Shown one piece after another: positions 10,501 to 18,138 of a stretch of 64,000 nt of DNA (position 1 is the first letter of the stretch; every line of letters begins with the position of its first letter). Source of the DNA: Thermobifida alba (GTDB taxonomy: Bacteria; Actinomycetota; Actinomycetes; Streptosporangiales; Streptosporangiaceae); the NCBI RefSeq assembly GCF_023208015.1, contig NZ_CP051627.1, positions 4,839,257-4,903,256 on the forward strand. Reading direction: 5' to 3'. A program made the translations under genes and the position numbers. The notes below the pieces were generated by a model that ran no database searches, was not told where the DNA came from, and saw only the letters and a program-made list of their open reading frames with translations.

Positions 10501-13500
10501 CGTCTCGTCGGCGCTGGTGACCTGGCCGTGGTCCAGGTAGCGGCGGAGCCGGTCGGCGTAGCGGGCGACCTGGTCGGAGGTCTCGGCGGCGCGACGCACC
10601 TCCTCCCGCCGCCCGGAGATGCGGGCCTCGCACAGCCGGTCGGCCTCCGCGCGCAGCCCGTCCAGTTCCGCGGCCATCACGTCGAAGTCGCGGCGTTCGG
10701 ACCCGGAGAGCAGCAGCTCCACACCACCGCGCAGCCGCGCGAACTCCTCCTCCGACAGCGCGCCGTTGCGCCAGCGCATCGCCGCGTCGGTCTGGAACGC
10801 CTCGCACGCCTCCCGCAGCCGCGACCACTCCTCGTCCACCCGGGCCGACACCTGTTCCACCAGCCGGTCCGCCAGGGCGGGGTCGTCGACGCGGACCAGG
10901 TCGGCGACCAGTTCCGCGCCGACCAGGTCGCCGCGTTCGATGCGCTGCCCGCACACGTCGGCCGGGTCGCGGTCGTCGCGCAGCACCTCCGCCAGTTCCT
11001 CCAGGGTCGGCGGGGCGGCGACCTCCCCGGACGGCGACACCCGGATGCGGGGGACGAGCAGCACGTCCCGGTTGAGGACCAGCGTGGGGGCGAGCCCGCC
11101 CGCCTGGGGGACACGGCCGCGCAGCAGCGCGTGCACGTCGTCGAGCAGGTGCCGGGCACCGCGCGCCGCCGCGCCCAGCAGCGGGTTGTCGCCGTCGACC
11201 AGGGCGTCCAGTTCGGCGGCGGCCCGCTCGTACTGCTCCACCATGACCTGGCGCAGGTCGCCGAGGCCGCGTCCGGCCGGGCCGTGGCCGTGCGAGTCGT
11301 CGAGGGCACGCATGTGGTCGACCGCGGTGATCCACTCGTTGGCGGCGTCGCGGACGTCCTCGGTGTACTTGCGCAGCGCGGTGCGGGCGCCCGCGATGAT
11401 CGTCTGGTGCCGCTTCTTGTTGGGGACGCCCCGGCGGGACTCCCGGTACAGGCGGTCGATCAGGTTGTCGACGGCGTCGGGGACGAGCAGTTCCGACACC
11501 AGGCGGCGGCACTCGCCCAGCCGGGCGGCGTTGTTGGAGGCGGGAATGTCGAGCAGGTCCCACAGCGCCCCGCCCGGGGAGACCATCTGCCGCCACAGGG
11601 CGCTGGCGGCCTGGTAGTTGATGGTGCGGGAACGGGCGTTCTCCCGGAGCACGGCGGCCCGGTGCACCGCGTCCTCGTGCTCCTGCCGGGCGAGGTCGGC
11701 GTCGCGCAGCAGTTCCCCGGTGTGCGACAGGTCCAGGTAGACGCCGGACTGGGCGGCGGTGCGGAACGCCTCGCCGATCGTCTGCAGGGCCGGGCGGCCC
11801 GAGGTGACGGCGGAGGTCTGCACGATGAGCTGGAACGCCTCGGTGATGGGCGCGACCAGGACGGCGCGGATCGCCGCGGCCCACGCCAGCAGCCGGTCGG
11901 CGGGGTCGTCGGGCAGGTCGTCGGCCAGGGCCTCGGCGCGGACGCGGAACGCCTCGACCATCGGCCCGGTGGTGCCGCGGAGCTGTTCGGCGCAGGCGGC
12001 GGCGTCGCGGATGGCGGCGATGTTCTCCGGCAGTCCGGCGGCGCGGTTCAGCCATCCGGCGAGCGCGAACCGGCGCTGCTGGAGGGCCTGCTGCTCGTGT
12101 CGGACGAGGGCGGGGGTGCGGCGGGCCGGAGCCGGGGCGGCCACGGGGAGGAGGGCGGGGGCCTGGGCGGCAGGGTCCGTGGACCGCTCGTCGTCCGGTG
12201 CGGCGGCCGGGGGAGCGGCCGGTTCCGGGGCGTGTTCCGGGGCGGGCCGGGAGGCGGCGGCCGACGGGCCCGGCTCGGGAGCCGCCGGTCCGGTGTCCTG
12301 CGGGGCGGGGTCAGGGGCCGGAGCGGTCGCGTCGGGGGTCGTCTCCGGGGCGGCGTCGGAGACGGTCTCCGGGACAGGGGCGGGGGTCGCTTCGGGGAGA
12401 GGGCGGTCGGGGTCCTCGGCGGGTTCCGCGGCGGCCGTGTCGGGCGGCGGGGGAGGGGCGGACTCGGCGGCCAGCACCGCGTCGAGCTCGGCCAGCGCGT
12501 CGTCGAGGGGCTCGGGTGCGGGGACGTCGCCGGCGTCCGAAGGTCCGGCGGCGGCCGCCTCCGCTTCGGGAGACGCGGGTCCGGCCGCGGGAACCTCCTC
12601 CGGCACCCCGGCGGCTGTGACGGCCGGTCCCGGCGCGGCGGCGGGCCCGCCCAGGGAGAGCTGCCCGGACAGCGCGGCCATCACCACGGAACCCCACTCC
12701 TGCGGGATGCGCTCCCCGAGTTCCGTGCCCAGGTGGAGCAGGGCCGAGTCGTAGGGGTTCTGCCGCTGCCGGTCGACGAGTTCGGCGAGCAGCCGCAACC
12801 ACTCCACCGCGGCCTCGTCCGCGGTCCGGGCGGCGGTGCGGATTCCGCTGAGCACCGACTCCAGCGTCGCCGGCCCGGTCAGTGTGGCGAACCGGGACAG
12901 CAGGCCCGCCCGTGCGGCGTGGGCGCGGGCCGCGTCGAACTCGGCCGCCAGTTCCGCCAGCGACGCGGGGAGGGCGGTGCGGCCGGTGACCGCGCACACC
13001 GCGGCGCCGATCCGGTCCAGGTCGGCGACCAGGCGGGTGAGCCGGTCCAGGTCGGCGGAGTCGGGGCGGCGCCGTTCGGCCACCGCGTCGTGGACCCGGC
13101 GGGCCGCTCCGGCGGCGGCCTCGAACGAGGCGGACAGCCGGTCCAGGTCGGCGGCCAGCGCGTCGAGGCCGGGAGAGGTGGACTGCACGGAGGTCTCCGG
13201 AACGGGGGCGGTCGGCGGGGCGGGGGAGGCGGCGGACTCCTCGGCGGAGGCCGCGGGCGCGGGGTCCGCGGCCTCCGCCGCGAGGCGCTGGGCCGCCTCG
13301 GCGGCGAGCTCGGTGAGGCGCGGCAGGGACAGCGGGTGCTCCGGAAGGTCGGGGCGGTGGCGGCGCATGGCCTGCCATGCGGCCGCTGCCTTGCCGGCGA
13401 CGTCGGACGGGGCCGCCGGGTCCGCGAGCAGCAGCCCGACCGCGAGCGGAGGGGCCGGACGGCAGCTCAGGACGGCCATCTGCAGGGCGAGCAGGCGCGC

Positions 13501-13995
13501 CACGTCCGGAAGGCGGCCGACGAGTTCCAGGCAGGAGAGCAGGCCGGAGCGGGAGGCGACGACCTCGCGGGCGCCGTCCGGTCCCGACAGCAGGGCCGCG
13601 CAGGCGTCCGCGTCGAGCCCCAGCGAGCCGGGGTCGCGGGTCAACGAGGCCACCGGGTACGCCCGCAGCAGCAGGTAGCGTCTGCGCTCCTCCTCCGAGG
13701 AGCGGCGGTACAGGGAGTGGTGGAGTGTTTTCGCCTCCTCCAAGAGGACCCGTGTCCCGGAGGACCAGGGCCGCTGCAGGGGCGGGGAGTCGACGGGCGG
13801 GGGCAGCGCGTCCAGCAGGTCGCGGAACTGCCGCACGTCGAGCCGGACCGGCCGGAAGGCTCCGGTGTCCAGGCCGGCGCCGTCCGCGTCCGCCGCAGCG
13901 CTGCCGAGCGCGTTCTGAAAGGCCGCGTCACACCCGGGGGAGCAGGTGTGAAGAGCGTCGAGTCCCTGGTCGTCCTCGGAGTTGCGACTCGCCAT
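7576..13995 (-). CDS. Giant (2139-residue) STAND-like NTPase, partner of the beta-CASP protein
   Basis: The start at ATG 13995 has an AGAAGGA ribosome-binding site. An upstream in-frame start would add 30 residues without support. Residues 1-450 are mostly helical. About 455-625 is a Pro/Ala/Glu-rich disordered linker, and about 630-1400 is helical with Arg/Glu coiled-coil stretches. The NTPase follows, with P-loop GGRQLGKS near 1462 and Walker B LLMFFDEADEF near 1549, a pattern of the STAND/archaeal-type ATPase clade. Winged-helix-like sequence and about 350 C-terminal residues complete it. STAND proteins often sense phage molecules and oligomerise to activate an effector, here plausibly the co-translated beta-CASP protein. 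I do not recognise the N-terminal half, and no TPR-type repeats are obvious. Function as sensor is inference. Confidence 0.8.
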   Translation of the reverse strand: MASRNSEDDQGLDALHTCSPGCDAAFQNALGSAAADADGAGLDTGAFRPVRLDVRQFRDLLDALPPPVDSPPLQRPWSSGTRVLLEEAKTLHHSLYRRSSEEERRRYLLLRAYPVASLTRDPGSLGLDADACAALLSGPDGAREVVASRSGLLSCLELVGRLPDVARLLALQMAVLSCRPAPPLAVGLLLADPAAPSDVAGKAAAAWQAMRRHRPDLPEHPLSLPRLTELAAEAAQRLAAEAADPAPAASAEESAASPAPPTAPVPETSVQSTSPGLDALAADLDRLSASFEAAAGAARRVHDAVAERRRPDSADLDRLTRLVADLDRIGAAVCAVTGRTALPASLAELAAEFDAARAHAARAGLLSRFATLTGPATLESVLSGIRTAARTADEAAVEWLRLLAELVDRQRQNPYDSALLHLGTELGERIPQEWGSVVMAALSGQLSLGGPAAAPGPAVTAAGVPEEVPAAGPASPEAEAAAAGPSDAGDVPAPEPLDDALAELDAVLAAESAPPPPPDTAAAEPAEDPDRPLPEATPAPVPETVSDAAPETTPDATAPAPDPAPQDTGPAAPEPGPSAAASRPAPEHAPEPAAPPAAAPDDERSTDPAAQAPALLPVAAPAPARRTPALVRHEQQALQQRRFALAGWLNRAAGLPENIAAIRDAAACAEQLRGTTGPMVEAFRVRAEALADDLPDDPADRLLAWAAAIRAVLVAPITEAFQLIVQTSAVTSGRPALQTIGEAFRTAAQSGVYLDLSHTGELLRDADLARQEHEDAVHRAAVLRENARSRTINYQAASALWRQMVSPGGALWDLLDIPASNNAARLGECRRLVSELLVPDAVDNLIDRLYRESRRGVPNKKRHQTIIAGARTALRKYTEDVRDAANEWITAVDHMRALDDSHGHGPAGRGLGDLRQVMVEQYERAAAELDALVDGDNPLLGAAARGARHLLDDVHALLRGRVPQAGGLAPTLVLNRDVLLVPRIRVSPSGEVAAPPTLEELAEVLRDDRDPADVCGQRIERGDLVGAELVADLVRVDDPALADRLVEQVSARVDEEWSRLREACEAFQTDAAMRWRNGALSEEEFARLRGGVELLLSGSERRDFDVMAAELDGLRAEADRLCEARISGRREEVRRAAETSDQVARYADRLRRYLDHGQVTSADETLAQLRANRGFVVRRDEEVDHFSAFYPAFPKALERTQRRVRRGEHPLQAVFDELLRHLNRRSGDEPAPVAEHPELFADLLAAHSSHRERTTAGDALRQWRTVAQGAKSSGNLKSAVEKILLLLGVEGTVPVDPLATQPQHRERLLRMSLTGVKLTGDPLLPAFGSKMVRPGPAGSELLLHLVWKRPEPREMFQWLSEVPRDRTVLVLYFGLLTYEQRQELASLARGNPDPVVAVVDDAVVSYLAALAKPEWSTTVRLIAPFTATRPFQAERMIPEEMFYGREEDLNAVMAPSGAHFVYGGRQLGKSVLLAEAGRRLRAQSDRPVVVQLDIYEIGRSELQIAAFWARLGGALPEHGIVPESAPVPATRQEVCDAVRRWSRAHPDRRLLMFFDEADEFLNLDAREHQFANVVALRELMNATDNRVKAVFAGLHKIARFRSYPNQPFANLGEPLGIGPLAFQDAFDLLTRPLRTLGFHLPEDLAVNIIAQANNAPAIVQYFGDLLLKRLRRSTVELPYEVTVEDVQAVRDDTDLDKAFRDRFEWTLDLDRRYKVIAYAVALRTMDARDSTVDEKDLLAECRFWWPTAFDGCSPDEFGALLEECVDLGVLAEEDGEFRLRTPHILNLLGGRGRVERELQEADSTYQLPDDSFDPAYYRAYYADGPELSPLTAAQAARLGQPDGRPRLVVGSDALQLSRVPRVLADAVAKVQGRCHHVRPGGVEFAEAVRLAGGRDVVLVELAEPVEAALAQVAAAEAALRADAGGGLNVVLLASPVHAPLISGALGRPVSEPQAETLSRVDVVELRRFGRSGVGQWRLLDDFEPIAKEAFHEPLFRVTGGWPSLVNEVVREVVGGERRTPQEALAQVEAHLLADPDAFVASTGVTAHPAVLAAWAQIAEHSEMAEPEDGLVLLLELAEEERPGLFDAAGHGAIDLLGLVWVLRGLGALVPVDGGRLAPEPVLLAAYRSSRFAAVFEEGR

Positions 13996-14343
13996 ACCTC
14001 TTGTCCTTCTGCTCACTGGAATCTCACGGAAGCAGAGAAAAGGACCGCGATCAACCCGAAGGATGAGGAAAAAAGGGGGGGTCACGGAGAGTGCCGCCCT
14101 TCTCCCGCGCCGTGGGGGAAGGGCGGCCGAACGGGACGGAAGGGAGTGTGATGCTTAATTGCGGAAAACAGTGATGAAATCGTCGTCAACACATAGAATG
14201 AGTCCGCATGTCCTCTCCGTCGGCGGGCGGGCGCTGTCGTCGGTGACGGCCATACTCTTGGAGAGGCGTGCCGCACGGTCCGGTGCCCCCACCGGCCGCG
14301 CGCAGCCCACATCCCCTGAAGTGCGAGAAGGGTCCCCTCGGCG
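13996..14343. promoter_or_regulatory. Divergent promoter region between the STAND-like gene and pglY
   Basis: This 348-bp gap separates two divergent operons and is AT-richer than its surroundings, with an A/G run at 14066-14080 and an AT-rich patch at 14150-14205 that includes TAGAAT. Promoters in both directions must lie here. I cannot assign a confident -35/-10 pair, and no open frame with a ribosome-binding site was seen. Confidence 0.4.
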
Positions 14344-17300
14344 ATGACGACGTCTCCCTCCACCGCCAGCGGCAAACGGTTCATCGGCGACCTCATCGAG
14401 ATCCCCGAAGCCATCCACGACGGCGACCTGGTGTTCAAGGTCTCCGAAGGCGTGGACGAGGAGAAGCAGGCCCAGGCGCTCCGCGACTACGTCGTCACCC
14501 CGCAGCTCGCCCGCAACTTCGACGAGGCGCTCACCACCATCAAGGGCGCGCTCGCCCAGCGGCAGTCCCGCGCCACCTACCTCAACGGCTCCTTCGGCTC
14601 CGGCAAGAGCCACTTCATGGCGGTGCTGCACGCCATCCTCAACCACGACCCCGTCGCACGCGGCCTGGCGCGGATGCCCGACGTCCTCGCCAAGCACGAC
14701 GACTGGCTGGAGGGCAAGAAGTTCCTGCTCGTCACCAGCCACCTGGTGGACGCCGAATCCATCGAGGCGGCCATCCTCGGCGGCTACGTGCGCACCGTGC
14801 GCCGCCTGCACCCCGACGCCCCCGTCCCGCCCGTCTACCGGGCCGACGGCCTGCTCGCCGACGCCCGCGACCTGCGCGCCAAACTCGGCGACGAGAAGTT
14901 CATCGCCGACCTGCCCGCCCCCGAGAGCTCCGCCGCCTCCAGCGCGTGGGGCAGCACCCGCTGGGCCGCGGCCGCCCGGTGGACCCCCGACAAGCTCGAC
15001 GAGGCGTTCGCCGTGCCCGCCGGGACCACCGACCCCGACCAGGTCAGACTCCGCAACGGACTGGTCAGCGCCCTGCTCGGCAGCCACTTCAGGCGCTACA
15101 CCGACGTCGTCCACGGCGACCGGGAAGCCTTCGTCACCCTCGACGACGGCCTGTCCGTCATCAGCCGCCACGCCAAGGAGGAACTCGGCTACGACGCCGT
15201 CGTGCTGCTGCTCGACGAACTGATCCTGCGCTTCACCCGCTTCCTCGGCGGCGACGAGGCGCAGATCAACGCCGAGGCGCAGAAGATGTCCAAACTGGTG
15301 GAGTCCTCCGAGTCCTACCGGCCCGCGCCCGTCATCAGCTTCGTGCCGCGCCAGCGCGACCTGCGCGACCTCGTCGGCACGAACGTCACCGGCGCCACCG
15401 GCGGCCTGTTCGACACCCTCAAGTACTGGGACGGCCGGTTCGGCCACATCAAACTGGAGGACGGCAACCTCACCGAGGTGGTGCGGCACCGGCTGCTGCG
15501 CCCCGCCACCCCCGAGGCCGCCGACGAGATCAGCGCCGCCTTCGAACGCATGCGCAACACCCGCCCCGAGGTGCGCGACACCCTCCTCGACTCGCCCGGC
15601 GGCGAAGCCGACACCTGGGAGGACTTCCGCGCCCTCTACCCGTTCAGCCCCGCCCTGCTGCACGTCATGGTGGACCTGTCGGCGGCCCTGCAACGCCAGC
15701 GCAGCGCCCTCAAACTCATGCGGCAACTGCTGGTCAACCACCGCACCAGCCTGCCCGTGGGACAGCTCGTGCCGCTCGGCGCGGTCTTCGACGTCCTCGT
15801 CGAAGGCGAGGACCGCCCCTTCCACGACCGGCTCAGCGCCGAGTACGAGAAGATCCGCGACTTCTACCGCAACAAGGTGCGCCCCTGGCTGCTGCGCCGC
15901 CACAAGCTCACCGAGGAGGACGCGGCCGGCCTGGACGTGCGCCACCCGTTCCGCGCCGAGGACCTGCTCGTCAAGACCATGCTGCTGGCCTCGCTGGTGC
16001 CGAACGTGCCCGCGCTCAAGGAGGTCACCGTCAGCCGGATGATCGCCCTCAACCACGGCATCATCCCCGCGCGCCGCACCGGCCAGGACGTCACCAGGAC
16101 CGCCGCGTTCTTCCGGGAGCTCGGCACCCAGTTCGGCGAGGTCCGCGTCGGCCCCGGCGACAACCCCACCGTCACCCTCAACCTGCTGCGCGTCGACACC
16201 GAGTCGCTGATGCGCAGCAGCTACAACGCCGCCAACGACCAGGCCATGCGGCGGCTGTTCAAACGGCTGCTCTGGGAGGAGCTGGGGCTCGACCCCGACG
16301 CCACCCGCACCGAGATCACCTGGCGCGGCACCCTGCGCACCGTGGAACTCGACTTCGGCAACGTCCGCTCCGAGGACTCCCTGATGCGGCAGCGGTTCGT
16401 CCCGGAAACCCCCGGCGCGGTGCGCGTCGTCGTCGACTACCCCTTCGACGAGGGCGCCCACCGGCCCGTCGAGGACCGGCAGCGCGTCCAGGAGCTGCGC
16501 GAGGAGTTCACCGAGCCGCCCGCCACCCTCGCCTGGCTCCCGCACTTCCTGTCCGACAGCCGGCAGCAGGACGCGCGGCGGCTGCTGATGATGGAGCACC
16601 TGCTGCAGGACGGCGTCATCGAGGAGAAGGCCCCCGACTGGAGTTCGGAGGACCGCCGCGAGGCCCGCCAGCAGCTCGACAACCAGGCCCACCGGATCCG
16701 GGAGCAGCTGCGGGACCTGCTGCGCGGCGTCTACGGCGCCACCAACGCCGACGACACCGACCTCGGCGAACGCGTCCCGCAGCACGTCGAGGCGCTGCTG
16801 CCCAACGTCGACATCGTCATCGAGGCGGGCAGCCAGCTCCGCGACGCCCTGCACCGCATCGCCGGGAAGCTCCTCGACCACCTCTACCCCGAGCACCCCG
16901 ACTTCTCCGCCGTCACCGGAGCCAGGCGGGAGGTGCGCCGCAGCGACCTCACCGCCGTCCTGCAGGCCGTGGAGAACGCCAAGGCCGACCGGTTGCAGCG
17001 GTACGAGCCCGCGGCCAAGAGCGAACTCCCGGTGCTGCGCCGCGTCGCCCAGCCGCTGGAGATCGCCACGGTCAGCGAGGTATTCATCCTGCGCGACACC
17101 TGGCTCACCGCGCTGGACGACGCGGCCCGCACCGAGCAGCCCGACACCACCGACATCCGGGTCCGCGACCTGAAGAAGTGGATCCGCGAACGCGGCGAGG
17201 GCAAGGGACTGCCCGACGACATCGTCGACCTGCTCGTGCTGGTCTACGCGGTGCAGTCCGACCGGGCGTGGATCCGCGCGGGCAAACGCTACACCGGCGC

Positions 17301-18138
17301 CGAGATCGGCAGGCTCGACGGCGACATCGTGCTGCGCCGCCAACCGCTGCCCTCCGAGGAGGACTTCGACGCCGCCAACCGGCGCGCCAGGCAGCTGTTC
17401 GGCCTGGAACCGCAGCCGGTCCGCAACGCCCGGGCCGTGCAGCGGCTCGCCGAACAGCTCAAGGAGCGCGGCAGCACCTGGCTCGCCGCCACCGAGACGC
17501 TGCTGACCCAGCTGCAGCGGCGCGCGGTCCTGCTCGGCGTGGACGAGGAGGCGCCCCGGCTGCGCACCGCCCAGGCCACTTACGAGCTGCTGGGCCGACT
17601 GCGCGCCCTCGCCGACGACACCGAACTGGTCACCGCGCTGGCCCGCGCCGACCTGCCGGGGGACGCCGCGGTCTACAAGGTCAGCATGGAGACCGCCGGA
17701 AACGTCGCGGCGGCGCTGGACAGCGCCCGCTGGGAGACCTTCGACACCCTGCTCGACCTCGTCGACGGCGGAGGCGAGCACGCGTCGGAGGCCGCCGCAC
17801 TGCTGCAGACGCTGCGGACGGCGGCACGCCACAACGAACAGGAGAAGAAGCTCGCCACCGAACTGGACCGGGTGGCCGGCAGGGCGTTCGAGCTGATCCG
17901 CAGGAGCGTGACGAAGAAGCAGGACCCGGTCGTCCACGGCTCCGGGCCGACCGGGGGAGGCGGAGTGGCCCCGCCCGTCGTCCACCCCGACCCGGTCATC
18001 GGGGAGGTCGCCGCCGAGGCCAGCGCCGTCCTGACCCCCGGACAGGACGTGGCCGCCGCCGTCACCCGCCTGCGCGGCCGGCTCGGCATCCCCGACGACG
18101 CCGACATCGAGATCACCGTGCGGGTGGTGCGCCGGTGA
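14344..18138 (+). CDS. pglY: BREX type 2 large ATPase PglY
   Basis: A 1264-residue PglY/BrxC-class ATPase, a core component of phage-growth-limitation (type 2 BREX) systems. P-loop NGSFGSGKSH lies at residues 81-90 and a Walker B-like VVLLLDELIL near 287-296. The remainder is long and helical, as in the family, with a Gly/Pro-rich linker near residue 1200 before a short C-terminal domain. An AGAAGGGT ribosome-binding site lies 13 bp upstream of the ATG. The stop overlaps the pglZ GTG start (GTGA), so the two are translationally coupled as in other Pgl loci. PglY acts with PglZ and the PglX methyltransferase in host-DNA marking and phage exclusion. PglX is not encoded in this window. Confidence 0.9.
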   Translation: MTTSPSTASGKRFIGDLIEIPEAIHDGDLVFKVSEGVDEEKQAQALRDYVVTPQLARNFDEALTTIKGALAQRQSRATYLNGSFGSGKSHFMAVLHAILNHDPVARGLARMPDVLAKHDDWLEGKKFLLVTSHLVDAESIEAAILGGYVRTVRRLHPDAPVPPVYRADGLLADARDLRAKLGDEKFIADLPAPESSAASSAWGSTRWAAAARWTPDKLDEAFAVPAGTTDPDQVRLRNGLVSALLGSHFRRYTDVVHGDREAFVTLDDGLSVISRHAKEELGYDAVVLLLDELILRFTRFLGGDEAQINAEAQKMSKLVESSESYRPAPVISFVPRQRDLRDLVGTNVTGATGGLFDTLKYWDGRFGHIKLEDGNLTEVVRHRLLRPATPEAADEISAAFERMRNTRPEVRDTLLDSPGGEADTWEDFRALYPFSPALLHVMVDLSAALQRQRSALKLMRQLLVNHRTSLPVGQLVPLGAVFDVLVEGEDRPFHDRLSAEYEKIRDFYRNKVRPWLLRRHKLTEEDAAGLDVRHPFRAEDLLVKTMLLASLVPNVPALKEVTVSRMIALNHGIIPARRTGQDVTRTAAFFRELGTQFGEVRVGPGDNPTVTLNLLRVDTESLMRSSYNAANDQAMRRLFKRLLWEELGLDPDATRTEITWRGTLRTVELDFGNVRSEDSLMRQRFVPETPGAVRVVVDYPFDEGAHRPVEDRQRVQELREEFTEPPATLAWLPHFLSDSRQQDARRLLMMEHLLQDGVIEEKAPDWSSEDRREARQQLDNQAHRIREQLRDLLRGVYGATNADDTDLGERVPQHVEALLPNVDIVIEAGSQLRDALHRIAGKLLDHLYPEHPDFSAVTGARREVRRSDLTAVLQAVENAKADRLQRYEPAAKSELPVLRRVAQPLEIATVSEVFILRDTWLTALDDAARTEQPDTTDIRVRDLKKWIRERGEGKGLPDDIVDLLVLVYAVQSDRAWIRAGKRYTGAEIGRLDGDIVLRRQPLPSEEDFDAANRRARQLFGLEPQPVRNARAVQRLAEQLKERGSTWLAATETLLTQLQRRAVLLGVDEEAPRLRTAQATYELLGRLRALADDTELVTALARADLPGDAAVYKVSMETAGNVAAALDSARWETFDTLLDLVDGGGEHASEAAALLQTLRTAARHNEQEKKLATELDRVAGRAFELIRRSVTKKQDPVVHGSGPTGGGGVAPPVVHPDPVIGEVAAEASAVLTPGQDVAAAVTRLRGRLGIPDDADIEITVRVVRR

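Noticed and set aside
7726..14151. Long forward-strand open frame opposite the giant NTPase
   Set aside because: Repetitive His/Gln/Arg/Gly composition and no domain; the reverse-strand frame has P-loop and Walker B motifs.
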